This document shows, one piece after another, positions 41,986 to 51,383 of a DNA stretch of 64,000 nt. Under the pieces are notes generated by a model. It was not told the DNA's origin, ran no database searches, and was given only the letters and a program-made list of their open reading frames with translations. The number at the start of each line of letters is the position of its first letter. Position 1 is the first letter of the stretch. The stretch is from Saccharopolyspora phatthalungensis (GTDB taxonomy: Bacteria > Actinomycetota > Actinomycetes > Mycobacteriales > Pseudonocardiaceae), in NCBI RefSeq assembly GCF_014203395.1, contig NZ_JACHIW010000002.1:1674001-1738000 (forward strand), given 5' to 3'. A program made the position numbers and the translations under genes.

Positions 41986-42611
41986 GGTCACGGCACCACC
42001 GAGTGCCAGAGATCTTGCTGGCGCTCGGCCTAATGGTCGGGGCATTGGGACTCGGCCATGCTCTGACCAGCGGCCCGAGACTGCCACACACCGGAACAGT
42101 CCCGGTCGCCCATACCGAACGTTCCTCAGCACCCGCAGCGGCGCAGGAGAAGCCGGTGCCGGCGTCGCCGAACCAGGTGCCGCAACGGGTGCGGCTGCCG
42201 CCCTTGGGCGTCGACGCGCCGATCCGACCGGTGTTGCCGGGGCCGGACCGTCAGCTAGGCGTGCCCGAATCACCCGGCGTCGTCGGGTGGTGGAGCGCGG
42301 GCGTCGCACCCGGTTCTCGGCACGGCACCGTCGTGCTGGCCGGGCACGTCGACAGCCGCCGCGACGGCCCGGGGGCGTTGTTCCGGGTGGCCGATCTTGA
42401 GCCAGGCGATCCCGTCACGGTTACTACCGCGCAAGCCGCGCTCCGGTACCGGATAGAGGCAGTGCGCAGCTATCCCAAGGAATCCCTGCCGGAAGATGTG
42501 TTCGACCGTACCGGCCGTCCCCGTCTGGTGCTGATCACCTGCGGAGGAACGTTCGACGACAGCACGCGCCAGTACGACCACAACATCGTCGCCTACGCCG
42601 TCCCGGCGTAG
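41982..42611 (+). CDS. Class F-type sortase
   Basis: The 209-residue sortase has an N-terminal membrane helix (EILLALGLMVGALGLG) and the catalytic residues in VVLAGHVDSRRDG (His), LVLITCGG (Cys) and a following Arg in STRQYDHN. Short N-terminal anchor, IPxLGVDAPI-type strand and W-W-S-A-G motif fit actinobacterial class E/F enzymes. An LPHTG pentapeptide stands just after the membrane helix (residues 34-38), which is a sortase recognition-like motif in the sortase itself. It is translationally coupled to the DUF4142 gene. Confidence 0.9.
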   Translation: MRSRHHRVPEILLALGLMVGALGLGHALTSGPRLPHTGTVPVAHTERSSAPAAAQEKPVPASPNQVPQRVRLPPLGVDAPIRPVLPGPDRQLGVPESPGVVGWWSAGVAPGSRHGTVVLAGHVDSRRDGPGALFRVADLEPGDPVTVTTAQAALRYRIEAVRSYPKESLPEDVFDRTGRPRLVLITCGGTFDDSTRQYDHNIVAYAVPA

Positions 42612-42671
42612 GCGGCATGCCAACTGCAGCACCCACTGGCGACTGCGGTCACCGCGGCGCAGGCTCACCAC

Positions 42672-43628
42672 ATGGCAGCGCAACCGCAGGTACCCGCGTG
42701 GGTGGCACGCGGCCCGATGCTGCCCACCGCGGGATCCCCACCAACCAGTCCCGGCTTCGCCGCCGAGATCAAATGGGACGGCATGCGAGCCCTGGTCGTT
42801 GCCGGGCCGGACGGTATCCGGGTGATCAGCCGCTCGGGCCGCGACGTGACGACGTCGTTTCCCGAACTCCGAGCCCTCACCGAGGTCATCGGCACCCGGC
42901 GAGTGGTCCTGGACGGCGAGATCGTCGCCCTCGGCACGAGCGGCCAACCCGACTTCGTCCGCTTGCAGGACCGGATCCACCGCCCCCTGCCCACCACTGC
43001 CGTACTGCGTGATGTGCCGGTCTGCCTGTATCTCTTCGACCTGCTCCACCTCGACGGCGCCGACCTGCTCGCCACGCCCTACCTCGATCGCCGCGACCGG
43101 CTCACCACGCTCGGACTGGAACGCGGCCCGATCCGGGTGCCGGACTACTACACCGACGTCAGCCCGGCACAGATGCTTGAGATCGCCCGCCAACACCACC
43201 TCGAAGGGATCGTCGCCAAGCGCCTGAACTCCCGATACATACCCGGAAAACGCTCACCGGACTGGATCAAGACCGCGATCCGCACGACCACCGACGTGGT
43301 AATCGGCGGATGGGTACCCGGCAGCGGCCGGTACCGCCACCTAGTCGGCTCGCTGCTGGTCGGCCTCTACGACCAGACCGGCACCCTGCGCTACGCCGGC
43401 CACGTCGGCACCGGATTCTCCGACCGAGACCGGAAGGTACTCGCCGAAGGACTCGACGAGCTCAGCCGACCGGCAAGTCCGTTCGCCGACGCCGTCCCGC
43501 AGGAGTTCGCCCGCTACGCCCGATGGATCGAACCAGTGGTCACCGCCGAAATCAGCTATCGAGAACGAACCGCCGACGGACGCCTGCGGCACCCGTCATT
43601 CCGGCACATCGTCGCACCAGAGCAATGA
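42672..43628 (+). CDS. ATP-dependent DNA ligase (LigC/LigD ligase-domain type)
   Basis: The 318-residue protein has nucleotidyltransferase motif I EIKWDGMRA (Lys34 accepts AMP), motif III LFDLLHLDG, motif IV LEGIVAKR and motif V DWIKT, then a C-terminal OB domain (GGWVPGSGRYRHLVGSLLVG, HVGTGFSDRD). It lacks polymerase and nuclease domains, so it is a stand-alone ligase of the kind that serves backup end joining or base-excision repair in actinobacteria. No Ku gene is nearby. It follows the sortase by 60 bases on the same strand, but the functions seem unrelated. Confidence 0.92.
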   Translation: MAAQPQVPAWVARGPMLPTAGSPPTSPGFAAEIKWDGMRALVVAGPDGIRVISRSGRDVTTSFPELRALTEVIGTRRVVLDGEIVALGTSGQPDFVRLQDRIHRPLPTTAVLRDVPVCLYLFDLLHLDGADLLATPYLDRRDRLTTLGLERGPIRVPDYYTDVSPAQMLEIARQHHLEGIVAKRLNSRYIPGKRSPDWIKTAIRTTTDVVIGGWVPGSGRYRHLVGSLLVGLYDQTGTLRYAGHVGTGFSDRDRKVLAEGLDELSRPASPFADAVPQEFARYARWIEPVVTAEISYRERTADGRLRHPSFRHIVAPEQ

Positions 43629-43728
43629 TCGTCTTAGCACGGAACAGGGAATTCCGGACTCGCGCCATACTGCACGCTGGCCTACCTGCGGTCTGAGGGC
43701 GCGGCAGCCAGCGCTAGAACCCCGCTGC

Positions 43729-44808
43729 TCACGACGTCAGCCAGCTGGAAAACCGCGTCGAGACCGTCCGGTAGTTCTCCGCCCACCAGGACGAGTTCAG
43801 GTAGAAGCTCTGGCCGACGGTTTCCGCCGTGCCGGGTAGGTTCTTCGCGTCCTCGGTCGGAATCTGGGCCAGCGCGGCCTTGGACGTCGGTGTGTAGCCG
43901 AGGGTGCGCATGATGCGCAGCTGGGTGTCCGGGTCGAGCGAGTACTGGACGGCCTTCATCGCCGAGTCGCGGCCCGCCCCGCCGCGCAGCACCACGAGTT
44001 GCTCGACGTCGACCATCGTCTGGTTCCAGATGTATTCGAGTTTGACGCCGCTCTTCTGCATCGTCTGCACGCGGGACAGGTTCAGGTCCGCGGTGACGAG
44101 TTCGCCGGTCGAGACGGCGTTGGTGAGCGAGTTGTTGTCGAGGAACACTGAGTGCGGCTTGATCCGGTCGAGGCTGCGGAAGGCCCTGTCGACGTCCAGC
44201 GGGTAGAGCCGGTCCATCGCCACCCCGTCGGCCAGTAGCGCGATCTCAAGGGTGAACCACGGCAGCTGCTGGAAACCGCGCTTGCCCGGGAACCGATTCA
44301 CGTCCCAGACATCGGCCCACGAGTTCATTTTCCCGGACACCAGCGAGGTGTTCCAGAAGATGTTGTGGCTGAACTGGTAGTACGGGATGCTGTAGTCGGT
44401 GATCAGGCTGGCATCGACCACGTCGTCCCGCGTCACCACGGCGCGGTCGAGCTTTTCCAGCGCATTGTTGGACCGCAGCTGGGCGAAAGCGGGGCCCTGC
44501 GCGTCGGCGACGTCGTTCTGCGACCGGCCCGCGGTGGCCATGGAGATCAGCTTCGTGACGTCGTTGGCGTCCGCGGTGTACTTGACGCCGATCCCCGTCG
44601 CCTTGCCGAACGGGTCGAACATGGCCGACTTGATGCCGTTCTGATAGGACCCGCCATATCCGGCGTAGATCAGCGAGCTCGCATCGCCGCCACCACAGCC
44701 CGTGAGCAGGGCGGCCACCCCTCCGCCACCGAGCACCGCACCGGTGGTCATCGCCCCGAGGCGCAGGAAGCCTCGGCGTCCGAACGGCGTGTGAAGGTCC
44801 ATTTTCAT
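43729..44808 (-). CDS. Polyamine-type ABC substrate-binding protein
   Basis: The product is 359 residues. GRRGFLRLG is a Tat motif and LLTGC a lipobox (Cys about 36), so it is an exported lipoprotein. The mature protein follows the PotD/SBP_bac_8 pattern (LIYAGYGGSYQNGIK, FDPFGKATGIGVKY, NAVSTGELVTADLN, PGTAETVGQSFYLN). The ATG at 44808 overlaps the ATPase stop by one base (TGATG). It is the last gene of the IclR-type operon and would deliver the substrate that the amidohydrolase and dehydrogenase process. Confidence 0.9.
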   Translation of the reverse strand: MKMDLHTPFGRRGFLRLGAMTTGAVLGGGGVAALLTGCGGGDASSLIYAGYGGSYQNGIKSAMFDPFGKATGIGVKYTADANDVTKLISMATAGRSQNDVADAQGPAFAQLRSNNALEKLDRAVVTRDDVVDASLITDYSIPYYQFSHNIFWNTSLVSGKMNSWADVWDVNRFPGKRGFQQLPWFTLEIALLADGVAMDRLYPLDVDRAFRSLDRIKPHSVFLDNNSLTNAVSTGELVTADLNLSRVQTMQKSGVKLEYIWNQTMVDVEQLVVLRGGAGRDSAMKAVQYSLDPDTQLRIMRTLGYTPTSKAALAQIPTEDAKNLPGTAETVGQSFYLNSSWWAENYRTVSTRFSSWLTS

Positions 44809-45908
44809 CACTCTTTCTTCGAGGTGGGATCGCCAGGCATCACGTGCACGGAGTCCGCCGGCAGCTCGACGCCGACGCGCCGGCCGGGCTCCCATACCGC
44901 GTGGCCTCCGTTGTGACTCACCGCGCACCGCAGCCGACCGGCGCCGGCCACGTCGATTTCGTACTGGCTGGCGCTGCCGAGGTAGACGACGTCGTGCACG
45001 ACCCCGGAAAACGTCGCCGGCGCATCGCTGATGCGGACCCGTTCCGGCCGGATCAGCACCACGCAGTCCGCGTCGCGGGCCAGCCCGTGCGCCGGTGTTC
45101 GCAGCGCGACATCGCCGACCATGACGTGCCTGTCGTCCGCGGCCCGCGCGGGGATTGTGTTGTTGTCACCGAGGAAGTCGGCGACGAAGACCGAAACCGG
45201 CGTCTCGTACAGCTCCGCGGGCGTGCCCATCTGTTCGATCCGGCCCTCGCGCATGATCGCGACGCGGTCCGACATCGACATGGCCTCGTCCTGGTCGTGC
45301 GTCACGTACACGACGGTCAATGCCAGTTCTCGTTGCAGGCTGCGGATCTCCAGCTGAAGTTGCAGGCGCAGCTTGCGGTCCAGTGCGCCGAGCGGCTCGT
45401 CCATCAGCAGGACCGGCGGGTTGAACACGACCGCACGAGCGACCGCGACGCGCTGCTGCTGGCCGCCCGAGAGCTGGCCCGGATAGCTGTCGGCCCACTG
45501 TTCGAGCCGGACCAGCTTCAGCGCCTCGCCGACCCGGCGGGCGATCTCCGGGCGGCCGAGCCGGCGCATCTCCAGCGGGAAAGCCAGGTTCTGGAACACG
45601 GTCAGGTGCGGGAACAGCGCGTAGTTCTGGAACACGACACCGATGTCGCGGTCGGGTGGCGGGACATGCGCGACGTCGCGACCGTCGATGACCACGCTGC
45701 CGCCGGAGGGCTCGACGAAGCCCGCCAGCATCATCAGCGTCGTGGTCTTGCCGCAGCCCGAAGGGCCGAGCAGGGTGAAGAACTCGCCGGCCGGGATGTC
45801 CAGGTCGATACCGTCAACCGCCCGCGAGCCCGCGTAGTCCTTGGTCAGCTTGCGCAGGCTCACCGCGCCGCGCCGGGTCTTCGTCGTATCGGTGATCACG
45901 CTTGTCAC
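44808..45908 (-). CDS. Polyamine-type ABC transporter ATPase (PotA-like)
   Basis: The product is 366 residues from the GTG at 45908, which overlaps the permease stop (GTGA). Walker A is [11 protein letters not shown], the Q-loop is [14 protein letters not shown], the signature is [16 protein letters not shown] and Walker B is VLLMDEP. The C-terminal TOBE domain ([24 protein letters not shown]) marks the spermidine/putrescine/iron subfamily. Longer upstream readings are antisense-like noise within the permease gene. Confidence 0.93.
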   Translation of the reverse strand: MTSVITDTTKTRRGAVSLRKLTKDYAGSRAVDGIDLDIPAGEFFTLLGPSGCGKTTTLMMLAGFVEPSGGSVVIDGRDVAHVPPPDRDIGVVFQNYALFPHLTVFQNLAFPLEMRRLGRPEIARRVGEALKLVRLEQWADSYPGQLSGGQQQRVAVARAVVFNPPVLLMDEPLGALDRKLRLQLQLEIRSLQRELALTVVYVTHDQDEAMSMSDRVAIMREGRIEQMGTPAELYETPVSVFVADFLGDNNTIPARAADDRHVMVGDVALRTPAHGLARDADCVVLIRPERVRISDAPATFSGVVHDVVYLGSASQYEIDVAGAGRLRCAVSHNGGHAVWEPGRRVGVELPADSVHVMPGDPTSKKE

Positions 45909-47683
45909 TTCGTTCCACCCTTCCGGGACGTGCGGCGGCCGGCGGCCGCGAGCCGGGGTGCCAGCCCGATGCCGAGCCCGGCCAGGGCCATGATCACCAC
46001 GGCCGCCGCGGCAATGGTCGGGTCGCTCTGGATCGTCAACGAGTCGTACATCTGCACGGGCAGCGTGCTGACCCGCACGCCGGTAACGAAAATCGCCACC
46101 GGGGTCTCGTCGAACGAATTCATGAAAGTGAGGAACAGGGCGACGATGATGGAGGGGCGCAGCAGCGGCAGCACCACCCGGGTCAGCCGCTGCCGGGCGC
46201 GCGCGCCGAGGCTCGCCGCCGCCTGATCCAGTTTCGTATCGAGCTTGCGCGCGCTTGCCAGCACCACGACGAACGCGAACGGGAGGGCGAGCGCGGTGTG
46301 GGCGAGGATCAGGCCGGTGCGCGTGTCGGTGAGGTACAGCGGGAGGAACGCCACGAACATCGCCGCCGCGGCCACCACCGTGGGGAACAGCAGCGGCATC
46401 AGCATCAGGGTGTTGGCCAGCCCGCCGAGCCTGCTCAGGCCGCTGCGGCTGACGCCGAGGGCGGCGAGCGTGCCCAGCGTCGTCGCGAGCACCGCGACGA
46501 CGGCGGCGACTTGGAGCGAGGTGACGATCGGTGCCCACCAGCTCGGGTCGGCCAGGTTCCGGTACCACTGCAGCGACCAGCCCGGTGGCGGCACGACCAT
46601 CGCGCGCGACGACGACAGCGACACGGGGATCGCGATGAACTGCGGCAGCAGGAGCAGCAAGCCGACGACGAGGCTGTACGCCTTGAGGATCCAGCCGGCA
46701 CGCGACAGGCCGCTCGTGTCGAGAGGCCGCACCAGCACGGCCAGCAGCCGGACTAGCCGCCCGGACGACGTCCGGCCCGGGATGGCGGCACCAGAGCGGG
46801 CCGTGTTCCGTGGCGCCGCAAGGGTTTCCAGGCTGCCACCGAAACGCCACTTGTAGAACGCCACGACGAGCAGGACGCAGATCACGAGCAGGGTGGCCGC
46901 GGCCGCGGCGAACCCGTAGTCGGCCCGCTGCGCGATCGCGCCCTGGATCGTCACGCCGAGCATCGCGCCCGAATTGCCGCCCAGGATCGCGGGGATGACG
47001 AAAGCACCGACGCCGTAGACGAAACAGAGCACGACGCCCGCTTCGATGCCCGGTTTGGTCTGCGGCAGGTAGATCCGGACCCAGGCAGTGGCCGGACCGG
47101 CGCCGAGGCTTTCGGCCGCCGGCACCAGGTTCCGCGGCACCTGCCGCATCACGCTGGTCAGCGGCAGGATCATCAGCGGGAGCACGTAATGCGTCAGCCC
47201 AACCGCGACCGCGAACGGACTGAACAGCAGGTCGTGCGTGCCCAGCCCAAGCGCCTCGCTCAGCTTGTTCAGCAACCCCTGCCGACCGAGGATCACCTGC
47301 CACGCGAAGCTGCGCACCAAAACGCTGGTGACGTACGGCGTGATCACGCATAGCAGCAGGAACTTCTGCCAGCGCGGGCTCGCGGTCACCATCACGTGGG
47401 CCAGCGGGTAGCCGAGCAGCAGGCTCAGCACGGTGGCCATCGCCGAGATCCCGAGGGTGCGCAGGATCGTCCGGACGTACCCGAAGTTCTCGAAGACGGC
47501 GCGGTAATTGTCCAGGCCCACGCTCGGCGTCGTGAAGCTCTCGACCAGCAGCACGCCAAGCGGCAGCAGGTAGACCACGACGATCAACAGCCCGGCCGGC
47601 AGGCACAGCCACAGCCAGTTTCCGCGCAGGGAACGGCCGAGGCCGGGCTTCACGGCGACATGGATCTGCGGCGGCGCGGTCAT
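45905..47683 (-). CDS. Fused ABC permease (PotB-PotC type)
   Basis: The product is 592 residues from the ATG at 47683, which overlaps the amidohydrolase stop (ATGA). Residues 1-290 are a PotB-like permease (MILPLTSVMRQVPRNLVPAA, LGAGPATAWVRIYLPQTKPG), and residues 335-592 a PotC-like one (LDQAASLGARARQ-type coupling loop, VVLPLLRPSIIVALFLTF). The two are joined by a linker of about 45 residues. Most relatives encode these as separate genes; the fusion fixes their stoichiometry. It works with the adjacent ATPase and binding protein. Confidence 0.92.
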   Translation of the reverse strand: MTAPPQIHVAVKPGLGRSLRGNWLWLCLPAGLLIVVVYLLPLGVLLVESFTTPSVGLDNYRAVFENFGYVRTILRTLGISAMATVLSLLLGYPLAHVMVTASPRWQKFLLLCVITPYVTSVLVRSFAWQVILGRQGLLNKLSEALGLGTHDLLFSPFAVAVGLTHYVLPLMILPLTSVMRQVPRNLVPAAESLGAGPATAWVRIYLPQTKPGIEAGVVLCFVYGVGAFVIPAILGGNSGAMLGVTIQGAIAQRADYGFAAAAATLLVICVLLVVAFYKWRFGGSLETLAAPRNTARSGAAIPGRTSSGRLVRLLAVLVRPLDTSGLSRAGWILKAYSLVVGLLLLLPQFIAIPVSLSSSRAMVVPPPGWSLQWYRNLADPSWWAPIVTSLQVAAVVAVLATTLGTLAALGVSRSGLSRLGGLANTLMLMPLLFPTVVAAAAMFVAFLPLYLTDTRTGLILAHTALALPFAFVVVLASARKLDTKLDQAAASLGARARQRLTRVVLPLLRPSIIVALFLTFMNSFDETPVAIFVTGVRVSTLPVQMYDSLTIQSDPTIAAAAVVIMALAGLGIGLAPRLAAAGRRTSRKGGTK

Positions 47684-49290
47684 CGCGAGTAGACCTTCCG
47701 GCCGCCGATCCAGGTGGACTCGACGGTGACGGCACCCAGGTCCGGCGCGGTCAGCGGGTCGACTCCGGTGATCACGAAGTCGGCGAGCTTGCCGGGCTCG
47801 ATCGAGCCGATCTCGGTCTCGCGGCCCAGCGAATAGGCCGCCCACCGCGTGTACATCGCGATCGCCTCCTGCACGGTGACCGCCTCCTGCGGGTCGAGCA
47901 GCGCGCCGTCCTGGCTGCGGCGCACGACCGCGGCCTGCATCGCGAGGAACGGGTGATGCTGCTCGGCGGTGATGCCGATGGCGTCGGAGTTGCCGGGAAT
48001 GGGCAGGCCCGCATCGATCAGCGTGCGGAACGGCATCACCGTGCCGATGCGTTCGCGCCCGAGGTGCTTGATGTATCCGGGCGCGGTGGTGAGCAGAAAC
48101 GCCGGCTGCGGCACCGGGACGATCCTGGCCTGCACGAGCCGCTTGATCCTCTCCGCCGTCATGAACATGTTCCCGGCATGCTCGATCCGGTGCCGGAGCA
48201 CTCCCTGCCGGGCCTCGGACAGCGCCTCGACGGCGTCGATGGCCTGATCGAGTGCGCGGTCGCCGATCGCGTGCATCGCGATCTGCAGACCGGCTTCGTC
48301 GACGAGGCGAACGATCTCGCGCACCTCGTCGTCGGTGTAGGCCAGTTCGCCGCGGTAGCCCGGCTGGCCGGGGTAGTCGTCGAGGAGCGCGGCCGCGCCC
48401 GCGGTCAGCCCACCGTCGAGGAAGATCTTGACGCCGCTGAACCGCAGCCGCGCCGGGTCGACCGCGGCGAACCTCTCGCGCAAACCCGCAGAGGTCACAT
48501 CACCAGCGGAGACGACGGTGGGCAGCTTCGGGTACGAACTCGTGCGCAGCAGCAGGTCGCCCTGACCGGCGAGGTGGAGCAGCGCGTCAAGTCCCTCCGC
48601 GTGCAGCATGATGTCTCCTAGCGCGGTGACACCGACGCTGAGGTAGCGCTGCTGCGCCCGTTCGATCCCTTCCCGGAGAACGTCAAGGGGCGGCTGCGGC
48701 CCGCCCAGCGCGGCGAACATGTCGTAGGTCCGCCCGGTCGCGACCCCGGCGGCGTCCCGCTCGATCCGGCCGCCCGGGGCGTCGGGGGTGTCGCCGTCGA
48801 CGCCGAGCAAGCGCAGGGCGAAGGAGTTGAAGACGTTGAGGTGGTAGCTGGCGCGGTACATGACCGGGTGCGCGTCGCTGACCTGGTCCAGGTCGTGCCG
48901 GTCGGGGTAGCGGCCCTCGGTGAGCTTGAGGTGCTGGTAGTGCTCGCCCTGTCCGAGCACCCACTCGCCGTCCGGGGTGGTGTTCGCCTTATCCCGCAAC
49001 ACTTCCACGATGCCCGCGACCGAACCCACCCGGCCGGACCGGCAGTCGGCCGCGATCTCCCACGCGTAGGCCAGCAGCTCCAGGTGCGAGTGGGCGTCGA
49101 TGAGGCCGGGCAGCACGGTGGCCCCGCCAGCGTCGAGGATCTCGGGATTCCCCGGCCCGCGCAGCACGCTCTCCCGGTCGCCGACGGCGACGACGACCCC
49201 GTCGGTGAAGCGGAATGCCTCCGCGATCGAGTTCTGCTCGTCCATGGTGATCACCTGGACGTTGACGACGCACATGTCGGTTTCGGGCAA
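47680..49290 (-). CDS. YtcJ-like amidohydrolase
   Basis: The 536-residue metal-dependent hydrolase has VLPGLIDAHSHLELL (metal His pair), a central VKIFLDGGLTAGAAAL, MHAIGDRALDQAIDA with a metal-binding His, HRIEHAGNM and a C-terminal PGKLADFVITGVDPL. This is the large YtcJ/AepA group that cleaves amide bonds in varied substrates. The TTG start at 49290 has AGGAGA at good spacing. The 183-base region upstream contains a 24-bp tandem repeat. In the operon it probably acts first on the imported amide. Confidence 0.9.
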   Translation of the reverse strand: MPETDMCVVNVQVITMDEQNSIAEAFRFTDGVVVAVGDRESVLRGPGNPEILDAGGATVLPGLIDAHSHLELLAYAWEIAADCRSGRVGSVAGIVEVLRDKANTTPDGEWVLGQGEHYQHLKLTEGRYPDRHDLDQVSDAHPVMYRASYHLNVFNSFALRLLGVDGDTPDAPGGRIERDAAGVATGRTYDMFAALGGPQPPLDVLREGIERAQQRYLSVGVTALGDIMLHAEGLDALLHLAGQGDLLLRTSSYPKLPTVVSAGDVTSAGLRERFAAVDPARLRFSGVKIFLDGGLTAGAAALLDDYPGQPGYRGELAYTDDEVREIVRLVDEAGLQIAMHAIGDRALDQAIDAVEALSEARQGVLRHRIEHAGNMFMTAERIKRLVQARIVPVPQPAFLLTTAPGYIKHLGRERIGTVMPFRTLIDAGLPIPGNSDAIGITAEQHHPFLAMQAAVVRRSQDGALLDPQEAVTVQEAIAMYTRWAAYSLGRETEIGSIEPGKLADFVITGVDPLTAPDLGAVTVESTWIGGRKVYSR

Positions 49291-49305
49291 GGCGGCTCTC
49301 CTCTA

Positions 49306-49460
49306 CTGTCTTCGGCTGCGCGGGCTGGGCTGTCTTCGGCTGCGCGGGCTGGGCTGTCTTCGGCTGCGCGGGCTGGGCTGTCTTCGGCTGCGCGGGCTGG
49401 GCTGTCTTCGGCTGCGCGGGCTGGGCTGTCTTCGGCTGCGCGGGCTGGGCTGTCTTCGGC
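49306..49460 (-). repeat. 24-bp tandem repeat between two operon genes
   Basis: CTGTCTTCGGCTGCGCGGGC plus TGGG is repeated six times without a mismatch from 49306 to 49449, with a partial seventh copy to 49460. It lies between the aldehyde dehydrogenase stop (49474) and the amidohydrolase start (49290). The unit is a multiple of three and reads AAEDSPAR if translated on the minus strand, but it lies outside both genes. Confidence 0.92.
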
Positions 49461-49473
49461 CTCGCGGCGCGGG

Positions 49474-50973
49474 TCAGCCGGCGCCGATCTGGACGGTCTT
49501 GAACTCAAGGAACTCCTCGACCCCGGCACGGCCGCGCTCGCGGCCGATTCCGCTCGCCTTCGCCCCGCCGAAGGGCAGCTGCGGTTCGCTGATCAGCGCG
49601 CAGTTCACGGCAACGGATCCGACGACCAGGCGGCGGGAGACCGCGATCGCCCGCCGGTGGTCGCGGGTGAAGACGTAACCGGCGAGGCCGTATTCGGTCG
49701 CGTTCGCCAGCCGCACGGCCTCGTCCTCGTCGCGGCAGCGGACCACCGCCAGCGCCGGGCCGAACAGTTCCTCGTCGAACACCGCGGGTTGCGCGTCACC
49801 GGAGGCGGCGACCAGTGCGGGTTCGAGGAACGCGCTGGCGGTGTTCTCGCGCAGCCGCCGTCCGCCGGTGAGCACCTCCGCGCCCTGCGCGACCGCAGCG
49901 GCCAGCTGGCCTTCGAGACGGTCGACGGCGGCGAGGTCGATCAGCGGCCCGAGGTTCGTCTCGCCGTTTCGCGGGTCGCCCACGCGCAGGGCTCGCGTGT
50001 GCTCCCCCAGCCGCGCGACCAGTTCGTCGTAGACGGATTCGACCGCGTAAACCCGGTTGGCCGCCATGCATGCCTGTCCCGCGTTGAGGAACCGAGCCCG
50101 CACCAGTTGCGCGGCGCTGAGTTCGAGATCGGCATCGGCCAGCACCACTGCGGCCGAATTCCCGCCGAGCTCAAGCAGAACGCGCTTGACCGAGCCGGCC
50201 GCGGTCCGCATCATCAACTCCCCGACCGCGCGCGAGCCCGTGAAGCTGACGCACGCGACCTCGGCAGCGGTCAGCAGGACCTCGCCAACCCGCTCGGGCC
50301 GTCCGGCGGGCACGACATTCCAGACGCCGGCCGGCAGCCCGGCGCGGTGGAACACGCCGGCGATCGCCAGCGCGGTCAGCGGGGTCTGCTCCGCCGGCTT
50401 GAGCACGACTGTGCAGCCGGCGGCGAGCGCGGCACCGACCTTGCAGGCCACCATGAACGCCGGGAAGTTCCACGGGGTGATCGCCGCGACGACGCCGACC
50501 GGTTCGCGCAGCACCGCCGCGTCTCGGTCCCTGGTGGCCTCCGGCCAGTACTCCCCCGGCAACCGCAGGGTTTCGTGGCTGAACCATTCGAAGAAGCGGA
50601 CCGTGTTCGCCGCCTCCCCGCGCGCTTCGGTCAGCGGTTTGCCGGTCTCGGCGGAGATGAGCTCGGCCAGGTCGTCCACGACATCGCGCAGCGCCTCCAC
50701 ACCGCGCCGCAGTACCTCGAACCGTTCCCAGGCTGGCATCGACGCCCAGCCGGGCAGTGCGCCCGAGGCGGCGGCGACCGCGGCCGAGGCGGCGTCGGCG
50801 GTCGCCTCGGAGACCTGGGCGAGGCGGTCACCGGTCGCGGGCGCCAGCACGTCGAACCACTCGCTGCCGGGCCGGGACCGGCCTTCGATCAGCGGGGCGG
50901 GGCTGTCGCCGATGAGGCGTTCGACGGCGGCGCGGCCGGGATGCACGGTCGTTTCGTCCACGGCCCGGCTCAT
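49474..50973 (-). CDS. NAD(P)-dependent aldehyde dehydrogenase (SSDH-like)
   Basis: The product is 499 residues. It has ITPWNFPAFM, the cofactor loop VSFTGSRAVGELMM, the catalytic Glu in LLELGGNSA and the nucleophile Cys in FLNAGQACMAANR; the C-terminal PFGGAKASGIGRE is intact. Sequence order is that of succinate-semialdehyde dehydrogenases, which fits a polyamine- or amine-derived aldehyde. The ATG at 50973 overlaps the cupin stop (ATGA). It is followed by the 24-bp repeats rather than by a tight junction. Confidence 0.93.
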   Translation of the reverse strand: MSRAVDETTVHPGRAAVERLIGDSPAPLIEGRSRPGSEWFDVLAPATGDRLAQVSEATADAASAAVAAASGALPGWASMPAWERFEVLRRGVEALRDVVDDLAELISAETGKPLTEARGEAANTVRFFEWFSHETLRLPGEYWPEATRDRDAAVLREPVGVVAAITPWNFPAFMVACKVGAALAAGCTVVLKPAEQTPLTALAIAGVFHRAGLPAGVWNVVPAGRPERVGEVLLTAAEVACVSFTGSRAVGELMMRTAAGSVKRVLLELGGNSAAVVLADADLELSAAQLVRARFLNAGQACMAANRVYAVESVYDELVARLGEHTRALRVGDPRNGETNLGPLIDLAAVDRLEGQLAAAVAQGAEVLTGGRRLRENTASAFLEPALVAASGDAQPAVFDEELFGPALAVVRCRDEDEAVRLANATEYGLAGYVFTRDHRRAIAVSRRLVVGSVAVNCALISEPQLPFGGAKASGIGRERGRAGVEEFLEFKTVQIGAG

Positions 50974-51350
50974 GGCAGGCGGTATTCGTCGTCGCCGACC
51001 TGCGAGCCCCAGTCGATATGTCCGAAGTGGACAGCGAGCTGGATCAGGTGGCTTCCCGGCGCGGCACCGTGCCAGTGTTCGACGCCGGGTTCGGCCCAGC
51101 ACACGTCGCCGGGACCGAGGGTCGCGGACTCCCCGTCGCGTTCCTGGATCCAGCCCTCGCCGGCGATGGTGTAAAGCAGCTGCCCGCCCTCGTGGCGGTG
51201 CCAGTGCGTCCGGGAACCCGGCGCGAAATACATGGTGAGCGCGCGGGTGCCGCCTTCGTTGAGCACGATGTCCGACCAGACCTGGCCGGTCGTCGTCGAC
51301 GATCGCAGCCCGGTTTCCCTGCCCTGCGGGATGCCGCGTCCGATGTGCAT
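50970..51350 (-). CDS. Single-domain cupin
   Basis: The 126-residue cupin has HWHRHEGGQLLY in the first motif and EHWHGAAPGS in the second, giving His/Glu metal ligands. RALTMYFAPGSRTHWHRH closely resembles the carboxymuconolactone-decarboxylase-associated QdoI-like cupins that protect or isomerise oxidised substrates. It lies 33 bases after the oxidoreductase gene and overlaps the aldehyde dehydrogenase gene. Catalytic role unknown. Confidence 0.85.
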   Translation of the reverse strand: MHIGRGIPQGRETGLRSSTTTGQVWSDIVLNEGGTRALTMYFAPGSRTHWHRHEGGQLLYTIAGEGWIQERDGESATLGPGDVCWAEPGVEHWHGAAPGSHLIQLAVHFGHIDWGSQVGDDEYRLP

Positions 51351-51383
51351 CTCGGGTCCTCTTTTCCGTGTGTGGTGGCGGAT

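Noticed and set aside
44808..47735. 975-codon minus-strand frame covering the ATPase and most of the permease gene
   Set aside because: Only the last 366 codons are the ATPase; the upstream part is an Arg/Pro/Ala-rich shadow of the permease gene in another frame.
49306..49460. CRISPR or attachment-site reading of the 24-bp repeats
   Set aside because: Copies are contiguous with no spacers, and no integrase gene is nearby.
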